From an uncultured Nitrospirota bacterium (lineage in GTDB: Bacteria > Nitrospirota > Nitrospiria > Nitrospirales > UBA8639), in the NCBI GenBank assembly GCA_937139405.1, contig CAKZPV010000050.1, forward strand, positions 151,799 to 215,798: a DNA stretch of 64,000 nt, given 5' to 3'. Below the pieces are notes generated by a model. That model was not told where the DNA came from, did no database searches, and saw only the letters and a program-made list of their open reading frames with translations. Each line of letters begins with the position of its first letter. Positions within the stretch are counted from its first letter, which is position 1. The translations under genes were made by a program, and so were the position numbers. Below, piece by piece: positions 30,649 to 40,169 of this stretch.

Positions 30649-31014
30649 ATGCGCTATTTGGGATGGGCTTTCGCAATTCTCCTTATACTGCTTGCACCAA
30701 ATCTCCTCTGGCTTGGCACATCTACGCTGAGGATTCAGAACGTCTCTAACTTGCCTGTTGATTCAATCGCATACATAGTATGCGAGACCATTCATCCTGT
30801 TGGCGCGCTAGCGCCTCATCAATCAATCTTCCGCTTCTTGCCTTCCTGTGGAGACGATACTCTGGAAATAGTGATAGGAGAATCAAAGTTTTGCCAGATG
30901 TACGTTGAAGGCGAGCTTTACCACGTGGATGCGATGATCGATACTGTTGGTAGTGTGAAGTGCACATACGATGATCTATTGTCTAGCCTCTTAGTTGTAA
31001 CGGTGTTGTGGTAA
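30649..31014 (+). CDS. small membrane-anchored hypothetical protein
   Basis: MRYLGWAFAILLILLAPNLLW...; internal ATG chosen. Confidence 0.6.
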   Translation: MRYLGWAFAILLILLAPNLLWLGTSTLRIQNVSNLPVDSIAYIVCETIHPVGALAPHQSIFRFLPSCGDDTLEIVIGESKFCQMYVEGELYHVDAMIDTVGSVKCTYDDLLSSLLVVTVLW

Positions 31015-31253
31015 TTCCTTACCGACTGATAGTTCGAGCCACAACTCCTCAAGGGAGTATTACACCTCCATTCGAAAATTTAAGGAATAGCAAACAACCC
31101 GTTCTAGAATTACTGAATGGGCCCGTACTCTCTTTTTAATCTTCGTTCCTCAACGTTATCCACATACTTCTCTATGACCTTCAGGCTGTCGCAATTTTGG
31201 CCGATGAATTCCATGGATGATTGGAGATAAGCGGTTTATTAGAGGAATTCACT

Positions 31254-31781
31254 ATGCCTCCTAATGATCAACATCAGGATCTCTATTTCCCCTCCAAGCG
31301 GGACTGGTGGATTGTTGGGTTGATTTGGTTTGGTGTTATCGTGAGTGTGGTGGGCGGAATTGTGCCATTGGTGCTTGGCGGAGCCTTTTGGGTCGAATTG
31401 ATTTTCACGGCAAGTCTGATTGTAGGAATGGATGTGTTGATGTTGTGGGTATTGTACGGCACCGGCTATAGAATCACTTCTGATCGACTTTTGATTCGAT
31501 GCGGACCTTTTACCTTTCCTGTGAACTTAAATAGTATCGATTCTATCACGCCGACGAGGAGCCCTTGGTCTAGCCCCGCCTGTTCCTTAGATCGTTTAAA
31601 AATTGTGTATGGGGTATCTCACCAGAGCATGATGATTTCTCCTGAAGATAAATCCGGCTTTCTAACCGCTATTGTGCAACATTGCCCTTCTTTGATGGTA
31701 TTTCATGGTGGAGTTCGAAAAAAGTTTGATACTACTTCGACTTCGTTCGCTCAGGCGATTCAACCGCAGACGATCATCTAA
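31254..31781 (+). CDS. PH-domain-like membrane protein
   Basis: Two TM segments then GTGYRITSDRLLIRCGPFTFPVNLNSIDSITPTRS. Confidence 0.8.
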   Translation: MPPNDQHQDLYFPSKRDWWIVGLIWFGVIVSVVGGIVPLVLGGAFWVELIFTASLIVGMDVLMLWVLYGTGYRITSDRLLIRCGPFTFPVNLNSIDSITPTRSPWSSPACSLDRLKIVYGVSHQSMMISPEDKSGFLTAIVQHCPSLMVFHGGVRKKFDTTSTSFAQAIQPQTII

Positions 31782-31818
31782 GCCAATTCGTTTCCTTCAC
31801 TTTTCCCTTCTTTACTCG

Positions 31819-32010
31819 TTAATCGTTGGGACATGTGCGGTCTAGAATGTAATAGACCGGACAAAATCCTGTGAATCCGCTTTGCAATAGAGTGATGCCT
31901 AAGATTCCTGGTAGCAACAGCCAGAGTGGATTCACATAATAGCCCAGTGCGACGCCTGCAGTGATAAGGGCTCCGGCAATACCATCATGGATTTGTCGTT
32001 TTCGATTCAT
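31819..32010 (-). CDS. DUF2892-like small membrane protein
   Basis: ALGYYVNPLWLLLPGILGITLLQSGFTGFCPVYYIL. Confidence 0.85.
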   Translation of the reverse strand: MNRKRQIHDGIAGALITAGVALGYYVNPLWLLLPGILGITLLQSGFTGFCPVYYILDRTCPND

Positions 32011-32144
32011 TGAGAAATCTCCTTTGAATGAAGGGATAGGGAAGGGCCAAATCTCTATGGATCTCAACTGGCCTAGTGCATTGAACGTTCAAAGGCACAT
32101 AATGATGCTGGGGGATTTTCTCCTATGTGGCCCCTCAGAGGAGT

Positions 32145-32460
32145 ACACTTTTTGGTGAAGAATTTCTTCAAGGTTTGATGCTCATTCCTGAATCAGGAGT
32201 GGTTTATGAAGGAGACGGCGAATCTCTAGTTGCTTGGTTTTTTCCGGAGTCATTGTGTAATTAAAACCGGTATACATGATGATCGGCAAATTGAGATTTA
32301 GGCGATGTCATTCAGTGGATAGATTTTCTCCGGTGATTTTTTGCATGGTTTGATCTGTGATCACGGCATGAAATTGTTAAGGATTGGATTGTAAGGCTTC
32401 TAACGCCATGATGCCGCTGTTACAGACCGTAACGGTATATCCTAAATGTTCGAGAAAATA
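32145..32460 (-). pseudogene. receiver domain in frame with the upstream kinase ORF, interrupted by stops
   Basis: In-frame YFLEHLGYTVTVCNSGIMALEALQSNP*QFHAVITDQTMQKITGENLSTE*HRLNLNLPIIMYTGFNYTMTPEKTKQLEIRRLLHKPLLIQE*ASNLEEILHQ. Confidence 0.85.
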
Positions 32461-34647
32461 TTATCCCATTGTGGAGAGGGACTCTTCGTCATCTACGAAG
32501 AGAATATGCCCCTCTTGTTTTTTGCACTCAGGACGTTCCTGTTTGTTGGAGAAAACAGCTGGGCTGGAATCGAGATAGGGTAGGAATATGTGAAAGGTCG
32601 TTCCTGCTCCCAATTGACTTTCAACTGTCATGGTTCCGTGGTGGGTGACAAGGATGCCATGAGCGACGGATAGGCCCATGCCAGTTCCCTCACCGACGTC
32701 CTTGGTCGTGGAAAAAGGATCAAAAATTCGTGAGAGAGCATGAGACGGCATACCCATTCCGGTATCGGCGATGCTGAGACGGAAATAGGGACCCGGGGTG
32801 AGGTCTGGAAGTTTGCTGATGCTTTCGGTATCTAACAAAAGATGTTCAAGTTTCACCGAAATACTCCCTGGTTTCCCTCGCATGGCATGTTCCGCATTCG
32901 CAAACACACTGATTAAGACCTGATGCAATTGAGTAGGGTCTGCGAGGATCATACTAGGGTCGTCCGAGATGTCAGTGCGGATTTCAATGGTTGTAGGCAA
33001 CGTTGCCCGCATGAGCTCTAGTACTTCCTCAAGAATGGCACGTAGTCGAACCGGTTGATGTATGAGATTGGTTGGTCGACTGAATGTGAGAATTTGTCGG
33101 ATCAGTTCTTTGGCGCGATCGCCGGCCTTGTGGATCTGATTAAGATAAGCCTGAGTGGGATCATCCGGAGCGATTTTGAGTTGGGCTAATTGGCTAAATC
33201 CCAGCATTGTGGTCAAAATATTGTTGAAGTCATGGGCGATTTCACCGGCTAAGGTCCCCATCGCTTCCATTTTTCTGGCCTGCCGTAGCTTCGTGTCACT
33301 TTCCTGTATTGTGTTTTCGGCTTCTTGGCGCCTGGTAATATCGGAAAAGCTGATGACCGCGCCCACAATTTTCCCATGTTCATGAATAGGCGTACAGATA
33401 TAGTCTATAGGAAAGGAAGTTCCGTCTTTACGCCACACTAATTCATTCTCTCCCTGATGTGATTGACCTCGTAAGAATTTCCCATGGAGGGGGCATTCGG
33501 CTCGGATATAGAGCCTGCCATCTTCCTGGGTATGGTGCATGGTTTCATGCATGGGTTTGCCTAAAAGTTCATCAATGTCATAGCCCAGCATTGTTGCGCC
33601 GGCTGGGTTGATAAAAGTGACTTTTCCATGAAGATCTATGCCATAGATCCCTTCGCCGGCAGCATTTAAAATTACTTGCACCTGCCGCCCAACTTTTTCT
33701 AGTTGCTCCGTCGCTAATTTGCGTACTTGGATTTCTGCTTCAAGAGATTGCTTGGTTTCTCGTAAGGTCATTGTTCGTTCTTCAACTGTTTGCTCAAGGG
33801 TTGATGCCGAATTTTGTAAGGCGTGAGATTGCGTCGTGAGAAGGCCAATGGTTTGCGTCACGGTCTGTTCTAACCGTTCCAAATGTCCGTGAGCTTTTGT
33901 GGTTTCGGGTGCTGAATGAGGAACGGGAAGTGTTGCGTTAGGGACATGTGGGTCCGACGTTTCTCGGCCGGTAAGTGTGCCGGGGAGCTCATTGCTGACG
34001 GATTGTAAAATGGAGGGAATATTATTTTTTGACCAATATAAACTGAGAATGCCGGCTCCAATGAGGAGGATTGTCATCAGCGTCATAGTCAAGAACAATT
34101 CCATGTCCTGCTGCTGGACGTTTGCCATTGAAAAGGTCACGCGAATCCAAGCCTCGGCTTCTGCTTGACCCTGGAGGGGTGCTACTATGATGAGGAGCGG
34201 TTCTCCTCTTCCGTTCTCTATATAGCGAGCGACTTTTTCTTGTTGTTGTTTCATCTCCAACCATTGCAGATTCTCAAGGACGAGACCAATGCGGTCGGGA
34301 TGTTTCGAGGCCATGACCATGTTGTCGTTATCGACGATATCTATGCCAAGAATATCCTGACCTTCCGGATAGCTCATGAGTGCTTCTTGAACTTGGTATA
34401 GATTATTTTGGATGGCCGTCGACCCTCCGATAGCAAAAGCCTGTGTGAAGGCTAATCCTTTCGTTTCTGCCGCGTGGTAGAGCATGCTCCGTTGTTTCGA
34501 GAGCATGATGCCCGCTAACACCATCATGATGATGAGAATGATCCCAGATAACAGGAATGTATAACGAAAGCGAAGGCTTCCCTTCCACTTTTCGCGAAGG
34601 CGCGTCAATACAGACAAAGGGGCTTGAGAATGATCCGAATGAGGCAT
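32461..34647 (-). CDS. PAS-domain sensor histidine kinase, truncated at the start of a receiver domain
   Basis: TM sensor, PAS, GEIAHDFNNILTTMLGFS, GTGMGLSVAHGI; ends GHILFVDDEESLSTMG*. Confidence 0.9.
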   Translation of the reverse strand: MPHSDHSQAPLSVLTRLREKWKGSLRFRYTFLLSGIILIIMMVLAGIMLSKQRSMLYHAAETKGLAFTQAFAIGGSTAIQNNLYQVQEALMSYPEGQDILGIDIVDNDNMVMASKHPDRIGLVLENLQWLEMKQQQEKVARYIENGRGEPLLIIVAPLQGQAEAEAWIRVTFSMANVQQQDMELFLTMTLMTILLIGAGILSLYWSKNNIPSILQSVSNELPGTLTGRETSDPHVPNATLPVPHSAPETTKAHGHLERLEQTVTQTIGLLTTQSHALQNSASTLEQTVEERTMTLRETKQSLEAEIQVRKLATEQLEKVGRQVQVILNAAGEGIYGIDLHGKVTFINPAGATMLGYDIDELLGKPMHETMHHTQEDGRLYIRAECPLHGKFLRGQSHQGENELVWRKDGTSFPIDYICTPIHEHGKIVGAVISFSDITRRQEAENTIQESDTKLRQARKMEAMGTLAGEIAHDFNNILTTMLGFSQLAQLKIAPDDPTQAYLNQIHKAGDRAKELIRQILTFSRPTNLIHQPVRLRAILEEVLELMRATLPTTIEIRTDISDDPSMILADPTQLHQVLISVFANAEHAMRGKPGSISVKLEHLLLDTESISKLPDLTPGPYFRLSIADTGMGMPSHALSRIFDPFSTTKDVGEGTGMGLSVAHGILVTHHGTMTVESQLGAGTTFHIFLPYLDSSPAVFSNKQERPECKKQEGHILFVDDEESLSTMG

Positions 34648-34790
34648 GGAATGAAAAGGATAAAGCAGATGTCATAGGAAGTAAATACGAGCTTGATTAT
34701 AGGTGTATCTTGACCGTCTTACGGTCGGGAGATAGACTCAAATCATTCGTGATTTCATAGACTGTCGCTTGAGGGCGAGAGAATTAAGAC

Positions 34791-35612
34791 ATGTTCCAAG
34801 ATACAGAAGAACGCCTCATTAAAATTCATTTCACAGGGTCGACACAGAAACTGCATTTGCGTTTGTGTCGGTTGGTTGGGCAAGCGGTGGCTGATTTTTC
34901 GATGATCGAAGATGGGGACACGGTCATGGTCTGTCTGTCCGGAGGAAAAGATAGCTATGGGATGCTGGATATTTTATTGTCCATGCAAGCTCGTGCTCCG
35001 ATTTCTTATACATTGATTGCCGTCAATCTTGATCAAAAACAACCGGGATTTCCTGAGCATATTCTTCCAAGCTATTTGACGAAATTAGGCGTGCCTTTTC
35101 ATATTGAAGAGCAGGATACCTATTCGATTGTGAAAGAGTTGATCCCCGAAGGAAAGACGACGTGTTCCCTCTGTTCGCGATTGCGTCGAGGGATTCTCTA
35201 TGGCCTAGCGGAAAAACTTGGTGCGACCAAAATCGCTTTAGGACATCATCGGGACGATATGATGGAAACTGCCCTCTTAAACTTGCTATTCAATGGGGCG
35301 TTAAAGGCGATGCCACCAAAATTGCGTTCTGATGATGGCAAACATGTAGTAATTCGTCCGTTGGCCTATGTTCGCGAAAGCGATTTAGCTCGATATGGCG
35401 AGCTTCGAGACTTTCCCATCATTCCGTGCGATCTCTGTGGTTCGCAAGAAAATTTAAAACGGCAAGAAGTGAAAGCGCTGCTTAAGGATTGGGGAAATCG
35501 CTATCCTGGTTCTGGGGATAGTATGTTTGCGGCGTTAACAAATGTGAGGCCTAGCCATCTTCTCGACCGGCAATTATTTGATTTTTCCTCGATAGATCGA
35601 TCCGTTCAGTAA
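34791..35612 (+). CDS. ttcA: tRNA 2-thiocytidine biosynthesis protein TtcA
   Basis: PP-loop [16 protein letters not shown] and CDLCGSQ. Confidence 0.93.
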   Translation: MFQDTEERLIKIHFTGSTQKLHLRLCRLVGQAVADFSMIEDGDTVMVCLSGGKDSYGMLDILLSMQARAPISYTLIAVNLDQKQPGFPEHILPSYLTKLGVPFHIEEQDTYSIVKELIPEGKTTCSLCSRLRRGILYGLAEKLGATKIALGHHRDDMMETALLNLLFNGALKAMPPKLRSDDGKHVVIRPLAYVRESDLARYGELRDFPIIPCDLCGSQENLKRQEVKALLKDWGNRYPGSGDSMFAALTNVRPSHLLDRQLFDFSSIDRSVQ

Positions 35613-35725
35613 CTTAGATTTTCGGTATTTTGGTATACCGGACCTCGGTGCTTCCTTCAATTCTTGAGTCAATCCCCTCTATCGTTTCTCACTGTGGGTG
35701 TATTCGATAGGGAGGGTAATCCCCC

Positions 35726-36205
35726 ATGATTTACCTTCAATTACTTTTCTTGATCATTGTAGCAAATGGTTCGCCCATCATTGGACGGCGCCTTTTGAGG
35801 AATCATTGGGCAAATCCCATTGATGGTGGGATTATCTTCATTGACGGTCTTCCACTTTTGGGAACATCCAAAACCTATCGTGGTGTGCTGTGTTCATTTG
35901 TGGCTACGCCTATTGCGGCCATCGTAATTGGGTTGTCATGGGACGTGGGTCTAATTGTGGCTATTGGGGCGATGACCGGGGATTGTCTTTCAAGTTTTGT
36001 GAAACGTCGTTTGAACTTGCCTTCTTCTGCCATGGCATTAGGTATCGATCAGATTCCAGAAAGTCTCTTCCCCTTGCTGGGAGTGTGGAATCAGCTTTCT
36101 TTAGCATTAGAGGGAATAGCATCAATAGTGATTGGGTTTTTCATCCTAGAGCTGGCACTGTCGATGATATTGTACAAACTTCATATTCGCAGGCATCCCT
36201 ATTAA
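35726..36205 (+). CDS. CDP-archaeol synthase (CarS)-like integral membrane protein
   Basis: ANPIDGGIIFIDGLPLLGTSKTYRG...GAMTGDCLSSFVKRRLNLPSSAMALGIDQIPES. Confidence 0.8.
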   Translation: MIYLQLLFLIIVANGSPIIGRRLLRNHWANPIDGGIIFIDGLPLLGTSKTYRGVLCSFVATPIAAIVIGLSWDVGLIVAIGAMTGDCLSSFVKRRLNLPSSAMALGIDQIPESLFPLLGVWNQLSLALEGIASIVIGFFILELALSMILYKLHIRRHPY

Positions 36206-36220
36206 CACTCATATAATGTT

Positions 36221-36649
36221 ATGACAGGCGATCCCTCTTCAGACTCGTCTAATACACCACTTATTTCCATTGGCGTGGCTATTGTGGTGGTGTTACTGGT
36301 GCCCGTCGTGCTCTATTCCGTCGGACCAGAAGGGCCATTGAAAGTGGGGGATGTGGTGTTTGCGACAGACCGGCATCGTGTGAAGTTTAGCGATCCCCAA
36401 ATTCCACAACCCCAAGGGTACCGAGGGTTTTGTATTCTGGAGTCGAGAGTGCAGTTGATGATACAGAAAATTGACGCCGTGTCACGGCATGTGATGGTTG
36501 CCGAGCCTATTGGTGTTGAGAAAATCGATATACCGTTTTGTCCTCCTCGAACATCGGTTCTTCTAAAGCCTTATCAGGTAACATTAAAAGCCGACCTCTG
36601 GGGTGGCTTGCGGGATACGCTTTCAAATTTAGTACCTCTGCGAAGATAG
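36221..36649 (+). CDS. hypothetical protein with N-terminal TM
   Basis: 142-aa ORF, one hydrophobic segment. Confidence 0.6.
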   Translation: MTGDPSSDSSNTPLISIGVAIVVVLLVPVVLYSVGPEGPLKVGDVVFATDRHRVKFSDPQIPQPQGYRGFCILESRVQLMIQKIDAVSRHVMVAEPIGVEKIDIPFCPPRTSVLLKPYQVTLKADLWGGLRDTLSNLVPLRR

Positions 36650-36674
36650 AGGAATGAGGCGGAAAACCGTCAAT

Positions 36675-37250
36675 TTAGGATTTCAGTTTCCCCGAAAATT
36701 GCTGACGGAATTTAGCAACTTTGGGTCCGATAAGGTAGGCACAGTATGGTTGAGAAGGATTCTGAACAAAATATTCTTGGTGATATTGTTCAGCAACATA
36801 GAATGTCGAAGCTGGAACAACTTCCGTTACAATGGGAGAGTCGAAGATTTGGTCTTTCGTTATTTTTTCTATCACTTCTTTGGCTGTGGTTTCTTGTTCA
36901 GGCGAATGATAAAAAATGCCTGAACGATATTGAGTGCCGGAATCGTTTCCCTGTCGGTTTAATGTTGTTGGATCGTGAATGCCGAAAAATATTTCCAGCA
37001 GTTCCCGAAAAGAAATAATTTTTGGATCAAAGCGAATTTGGATGATTTCTGCATACCCCGTCGTTCCTGTGCAGACCGCTTCATAAGTAGGATTAGGACG
37101 ACCTCCTCCCATGTATCCTGACTCTACAGATTCCACACCCTTGACCTGATCAAACACCGCTTCTAAACACCAAAAACAGCCTCCACCTAATGTCGCGATT
37201 TCATTTCCGGATGTTGCTGCTTGAGCTATATCTGTCATGGGTGACTCCAT
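36675..37250 (-). CDS. msrA: peptide-methionine (S)-S-oxide reductase
   Basis: LGGGCFWCLEAVFDQVKGV; GYMGG; YRSGIFYHSPEQ. Confidence 0.96.
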   Translation of the reverse strand: MESPMTDIAQAATSGNEIATLGGGCFWCLEAVFDQVKGVESVESGYMGGGRPNPTYEAVCTGTTGYAEIIQIRFDPKIISFRELLEIFFGIHDPTTLNRQGNDSGTQYRSGIFYHSPEQETTAKEVIEKITKDQIFDSPIVTEVVPASTFYVAEQYHQEYFVQNPSQPYCAYLIGPKVAKFRQQFSGKLKS

Positions 37251-37429
37251 TCGTATGTGGTTGTCGTTGAAAATTCACATTCATTCCTTAAGCTAAATGG
37301 TTATACCATGGCATGTTTCCTTCGGCTACTGAACGTCGTATACGTAGCAGCTGTGTGCTTTGGAAGTGAACATGTTGGTTGTTTAATCACTGAGCAGTTT
37401 CCTGGGTTTTTTGCTAAGGTAGGCATCAA

Positions 37430-38227
37430 ATGAGAATCGTTTGGGCCACAGATATCCATTTGAACTTTCTGCGTCCGCGTAAGCGTGCAGATTTCTTTGA
37501 GAGCATTCGAAGTGAACATTCTGATGCCGTCTTCATCTCTGGTGATATTGCGGAAGCGCCGTGCTTACAGGAACTTCTACGTGAAATGCAGCAAGCGATT
37601 GATGTACCGTTGTATTTTGTGTTGGGGAACCATGATTTTTATCATGGGTCTATTGAAACAGTTCGACGGGAAATTCAAGCTTGGTGCCTGACTCAATCTG
37701 GGCTTCATTATCTATCTGCCTTAGGGCCTATTGAACTTACACCGAAGACCGTTCTTGTTGGACATGATGGATGGGGCGATGGACGATTCGGAAACTACGA
37801 GCAGTCTCCCGTTAGACTCACCGATCAAGAATTGATACGAGATTTTCAGGGTCTGAATCGTGACGCCGTTCTTGCCAAGCTGCATGCTTTGGGAGAGGAA
37901 TCTGCCACTTATCTCCGTGCAGTGTTAAGCGAGGCGTTGGAATCATATGACCAGGTCATCTGTCTGACTCACGTGCCACCTTTTAAAGAAGCTTGCTGGT
38001 ATCAAGGGAAGATGGGTAATGACGATTGGTTGCCATTTTTTTCCTGTAAAGCTGTAGGTGACGTCTTAATGGAAGTGACGCAAGAGAAATCAGCCACTAA
38101 GGTGACGGTGCTCTGTGGGCATACGCATCATTCTGGAACCGTCGATATGTTACCAAGCCTTCGGGTTATTACAGGCTCTGCCGAATACGGAGATCCCTGT
38201 ATTTCTGATGTCCTAGAAATTTCCTGA
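37430..38227 (+). CDS. metallophosphoesterase
   Basis: WATDIHLN, ISGDIAE, VLGNHDFYHG, CGHTHHSG. Confidence 0.92.
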   Translation: MRIVWATDIHLNFLRPRKRADFFESIRSEHSDAVFISGDIAEAPCLQELLREMQQAIDVPLYFVLGNHDFYHGSIETVRREIQAWCLTQSGLHYLSALGPIELTPKTVLVGHDGWGDGRFGNYEQSPVRLTDQELIRDFQGLNRDAVLAKLHALGEESATYLRAVLSEALESYDQVICLTHVPPFKEACWYQGKMGNDDWLPFFSCKAVGDVLMEVTQEKSATKVTVLCGHTHHSGTVDMLPSLRVITGSAEYGDPCISDVLEIS

Positions 38228-38268
38228 AATATCGCACTGAACATTTTCTTCAGCAAGATATATGTTGG

Positions 38269-39603
38269 TTGAATCCTTTCAGCCGCCTTGGAAAAAGAGA
38301 AAATCTTGAGACTCGCATGTACGAGCTGATCCGATGGGTGGTGCCAGTACAGCGCCATGAGCTTCCAGCTCTGCTCTGGTCGTTTCTCTATTTCTTTTGT
38401 GTTCTGGCAGCTTACTATATTCTGCGCCCGGTTCGAGATGAGATGGGGGTGTTATTAGGAGCGCATAAACTTCCCTGGTTGTTTTCTACCGTATTTCTCA
38501 CGATGCTTGCCATCATTCCTCTGTTTGGATGGGTGGCAGGGCATTTTCCTATTCGTCGACTCTTGCCAACAGTCTATGGGTTTTTCATCATAAACTTGTT
38601 GGCATTTTTTGTGGCGTTGCACAGTGGAATTGCGTTGCAGGCGATTGGGCCAGTTTTTTTCGTATGGTTAAGCGTGTTTAATCTTTTTGTGGTTTCGGTT
38701 TTTTGGAGTTTTATGGCCGATGTGTTCTCCACCGATGCGGCTCGTCGTTTGTTCGGGTGTATTTCCGCTGGAGGCAGCCTTGGTGCGATGACCGGTCCTT
38801 TCATCACGGCGATGGCAGTGAAGGGTGTCGGAATTCAAGGACTCATTTTGGTATCGGGGATGTTTTTGTTTTTTGCTATTGGATGTATCGTGGCCTTGCT
38901 GAAGTGGTATCACGCTCATCATGGAATTGATCTGGGCGGGACACATCTGTCTTCTTCGAAGGGCCCTAGTGCGACTTCTCCTAGCCTATGGATAGGGGCC
39001 GTGCGTATTCTTCGTTCTCCATATTTGAGAGGCATTGCCTTGTATCTGATGTGTTATTCCGTTCTTTCGACCTTTTTGTATGCGCAACAAACTATCCTGA
39101 TTCCCGAAGTCATGCCAAGTTCTGAGGATCGAATTCAATTGTTCGCGTCTGTAGATCTTGGGATCAATGTGTTGGCCTTTACGCTGCAGTTTTTCGCAAT
39201 AGGCTGGTTGCTGACACGGTTTGGGGTCATGCTCATGTTAGTAGTGATGCCAATTGTGTCATTCGTTGGCTTTGGTGTGTTTGGATTAGCAACAGTATTG
39301 CCGGTACTGATTGGATTTGGTGTGTTACGACGAGCCGGAGAATTTTCCATTACCAAACCGACGCGTGAAACGCTGTTTACCGTAGTGCCTCGTGAGGAAA
39401 AATACCAAGCCAAAAACGTGATTGATACTGTCGTCCATCGAGGGGCTGATGCGACCGGTACGGGGATAGTCTCGTTGTTACATACCTGGGGAATTGGATT
39501 GTCTCAGATGGCATTCGCGGCTATGCCGATTGCCGCTTTATGGATAGGGACTGGTTTATGGTTGGGGCGACGACATGAATACATCCGCCGAAATCAGTCA
39601 TGA
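38269..39603 (+). CDS. NTT (Npt1/Npt2-type) or MFS-like carrier
   Basis: About 12 TM segments; YYILRPVRDEMGVLLG; KPTRETLFTVVPREEKYQAKNVIDT. Confidence 0.82.
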   Translation: MNPFSRLGKRENLETRMYELIRWVVPVQRHELPALLWSFLYFFCVLAAYYILRPVRDEMGVLLGAHKLPWLFSTVFLTMLAIIPLFGWVAGHFPIRRLLPTVYGFFIINLLAFFVALHSGIALQAIGPVFFVWLSVFNLFVVSVFWSFMADVFSTDAARRLFGCISAGGSLGAMTGPFITAMAVKGVGIQGLILVSGMFLFFAIGCIVALLKWYHAHHGIDLGGTHLSSSKGPSATSPSLWIGAVRILRSPYLRGIALYLMCYSVLSTFLYAQQTILIPEVMPSSEDRIQLFASVDLGINVLAFTLQFFAIGWLLTRFGVMLMLVVMPIVSFVGFGVFGLATVLPVLIGFGVLRRAGEFSITKPTRETLFTVVPREEKYQAKNVIDTVVHRGADATGTGIVSLLHTWGIGLSQMAFAAMPIAALWIGTGLWLGRRHEYIRRNQS

Positions 39604-39682
39604 ACTCCCTAAGTTTTCCTTGGAGCATGATAATCTATGAGGATGTTGCGTCTCTAAGGGTAATCCTAATGTTTGCATAACT

Positions 39683-40105
39683 TTGATTCTCATGAAGACC
39701 TCTAAGACAACATTGATGCTGAGTATGCTTATCATTCTTGCACTTTTCGGAGGCGCGTTGATCTATTTCACAATGGAGTATCTATCAGCCGTGACGCAAG
39801 GTGATGTATCACCAACACCAGCGACCATTGATCAAATTGGGCTAATTTTTTTGATCGTCACAATGATGGCTGGGTTTCCTGCCGTAGGGATGGGAGCGTA
39901 TGTGATGTATATCGGGTCAAGAATTAAGGCTACGAGACAATGGCCGCCCGCAGGGATGGGTTTTCAGTCTCAATCACCCCTCATGTTAGGTGCCAGGAGT
40001 AACCTTGTTGGATTCAGTACAATGGGCTTGGGTGGCATCCTCGCGATTACTGGATTGCTCTTACCTTTGTTGGGATGGCGAATGATGAACATATTTGGCG
40101 TATAA
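39683..40105 (+). CDS. hypothetical membrane protein
   Basis: 140 aa, three predicted TM segments. Confidence 0.65.
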   Translation: MILMKTSKTTLMLSMLIILALFGGALIYFTMEYLSAVTQGDVSPTPATIDQIGLIFLIVTMMAGFPAVGMGAYVMYIGSRIKATRQWPPAGMGFQSQSPLMLGARSNLVGFSTMGLGGILAITGLLLPLLGWRMMNIFGV

Positions 40106-40169
40106 AAGGTTTCCTTTTCTTTTTTCTTCTTAAAAAGTCAGCTCGTTATCAATTCCAGGAGCACACACG

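Noticed and set aside
32145-32460. Genetic code change explaining in-frame stops
   Set aside because: Intact genes throughout the window end normally at TAA, TGA and TAG with well-defined C-termini
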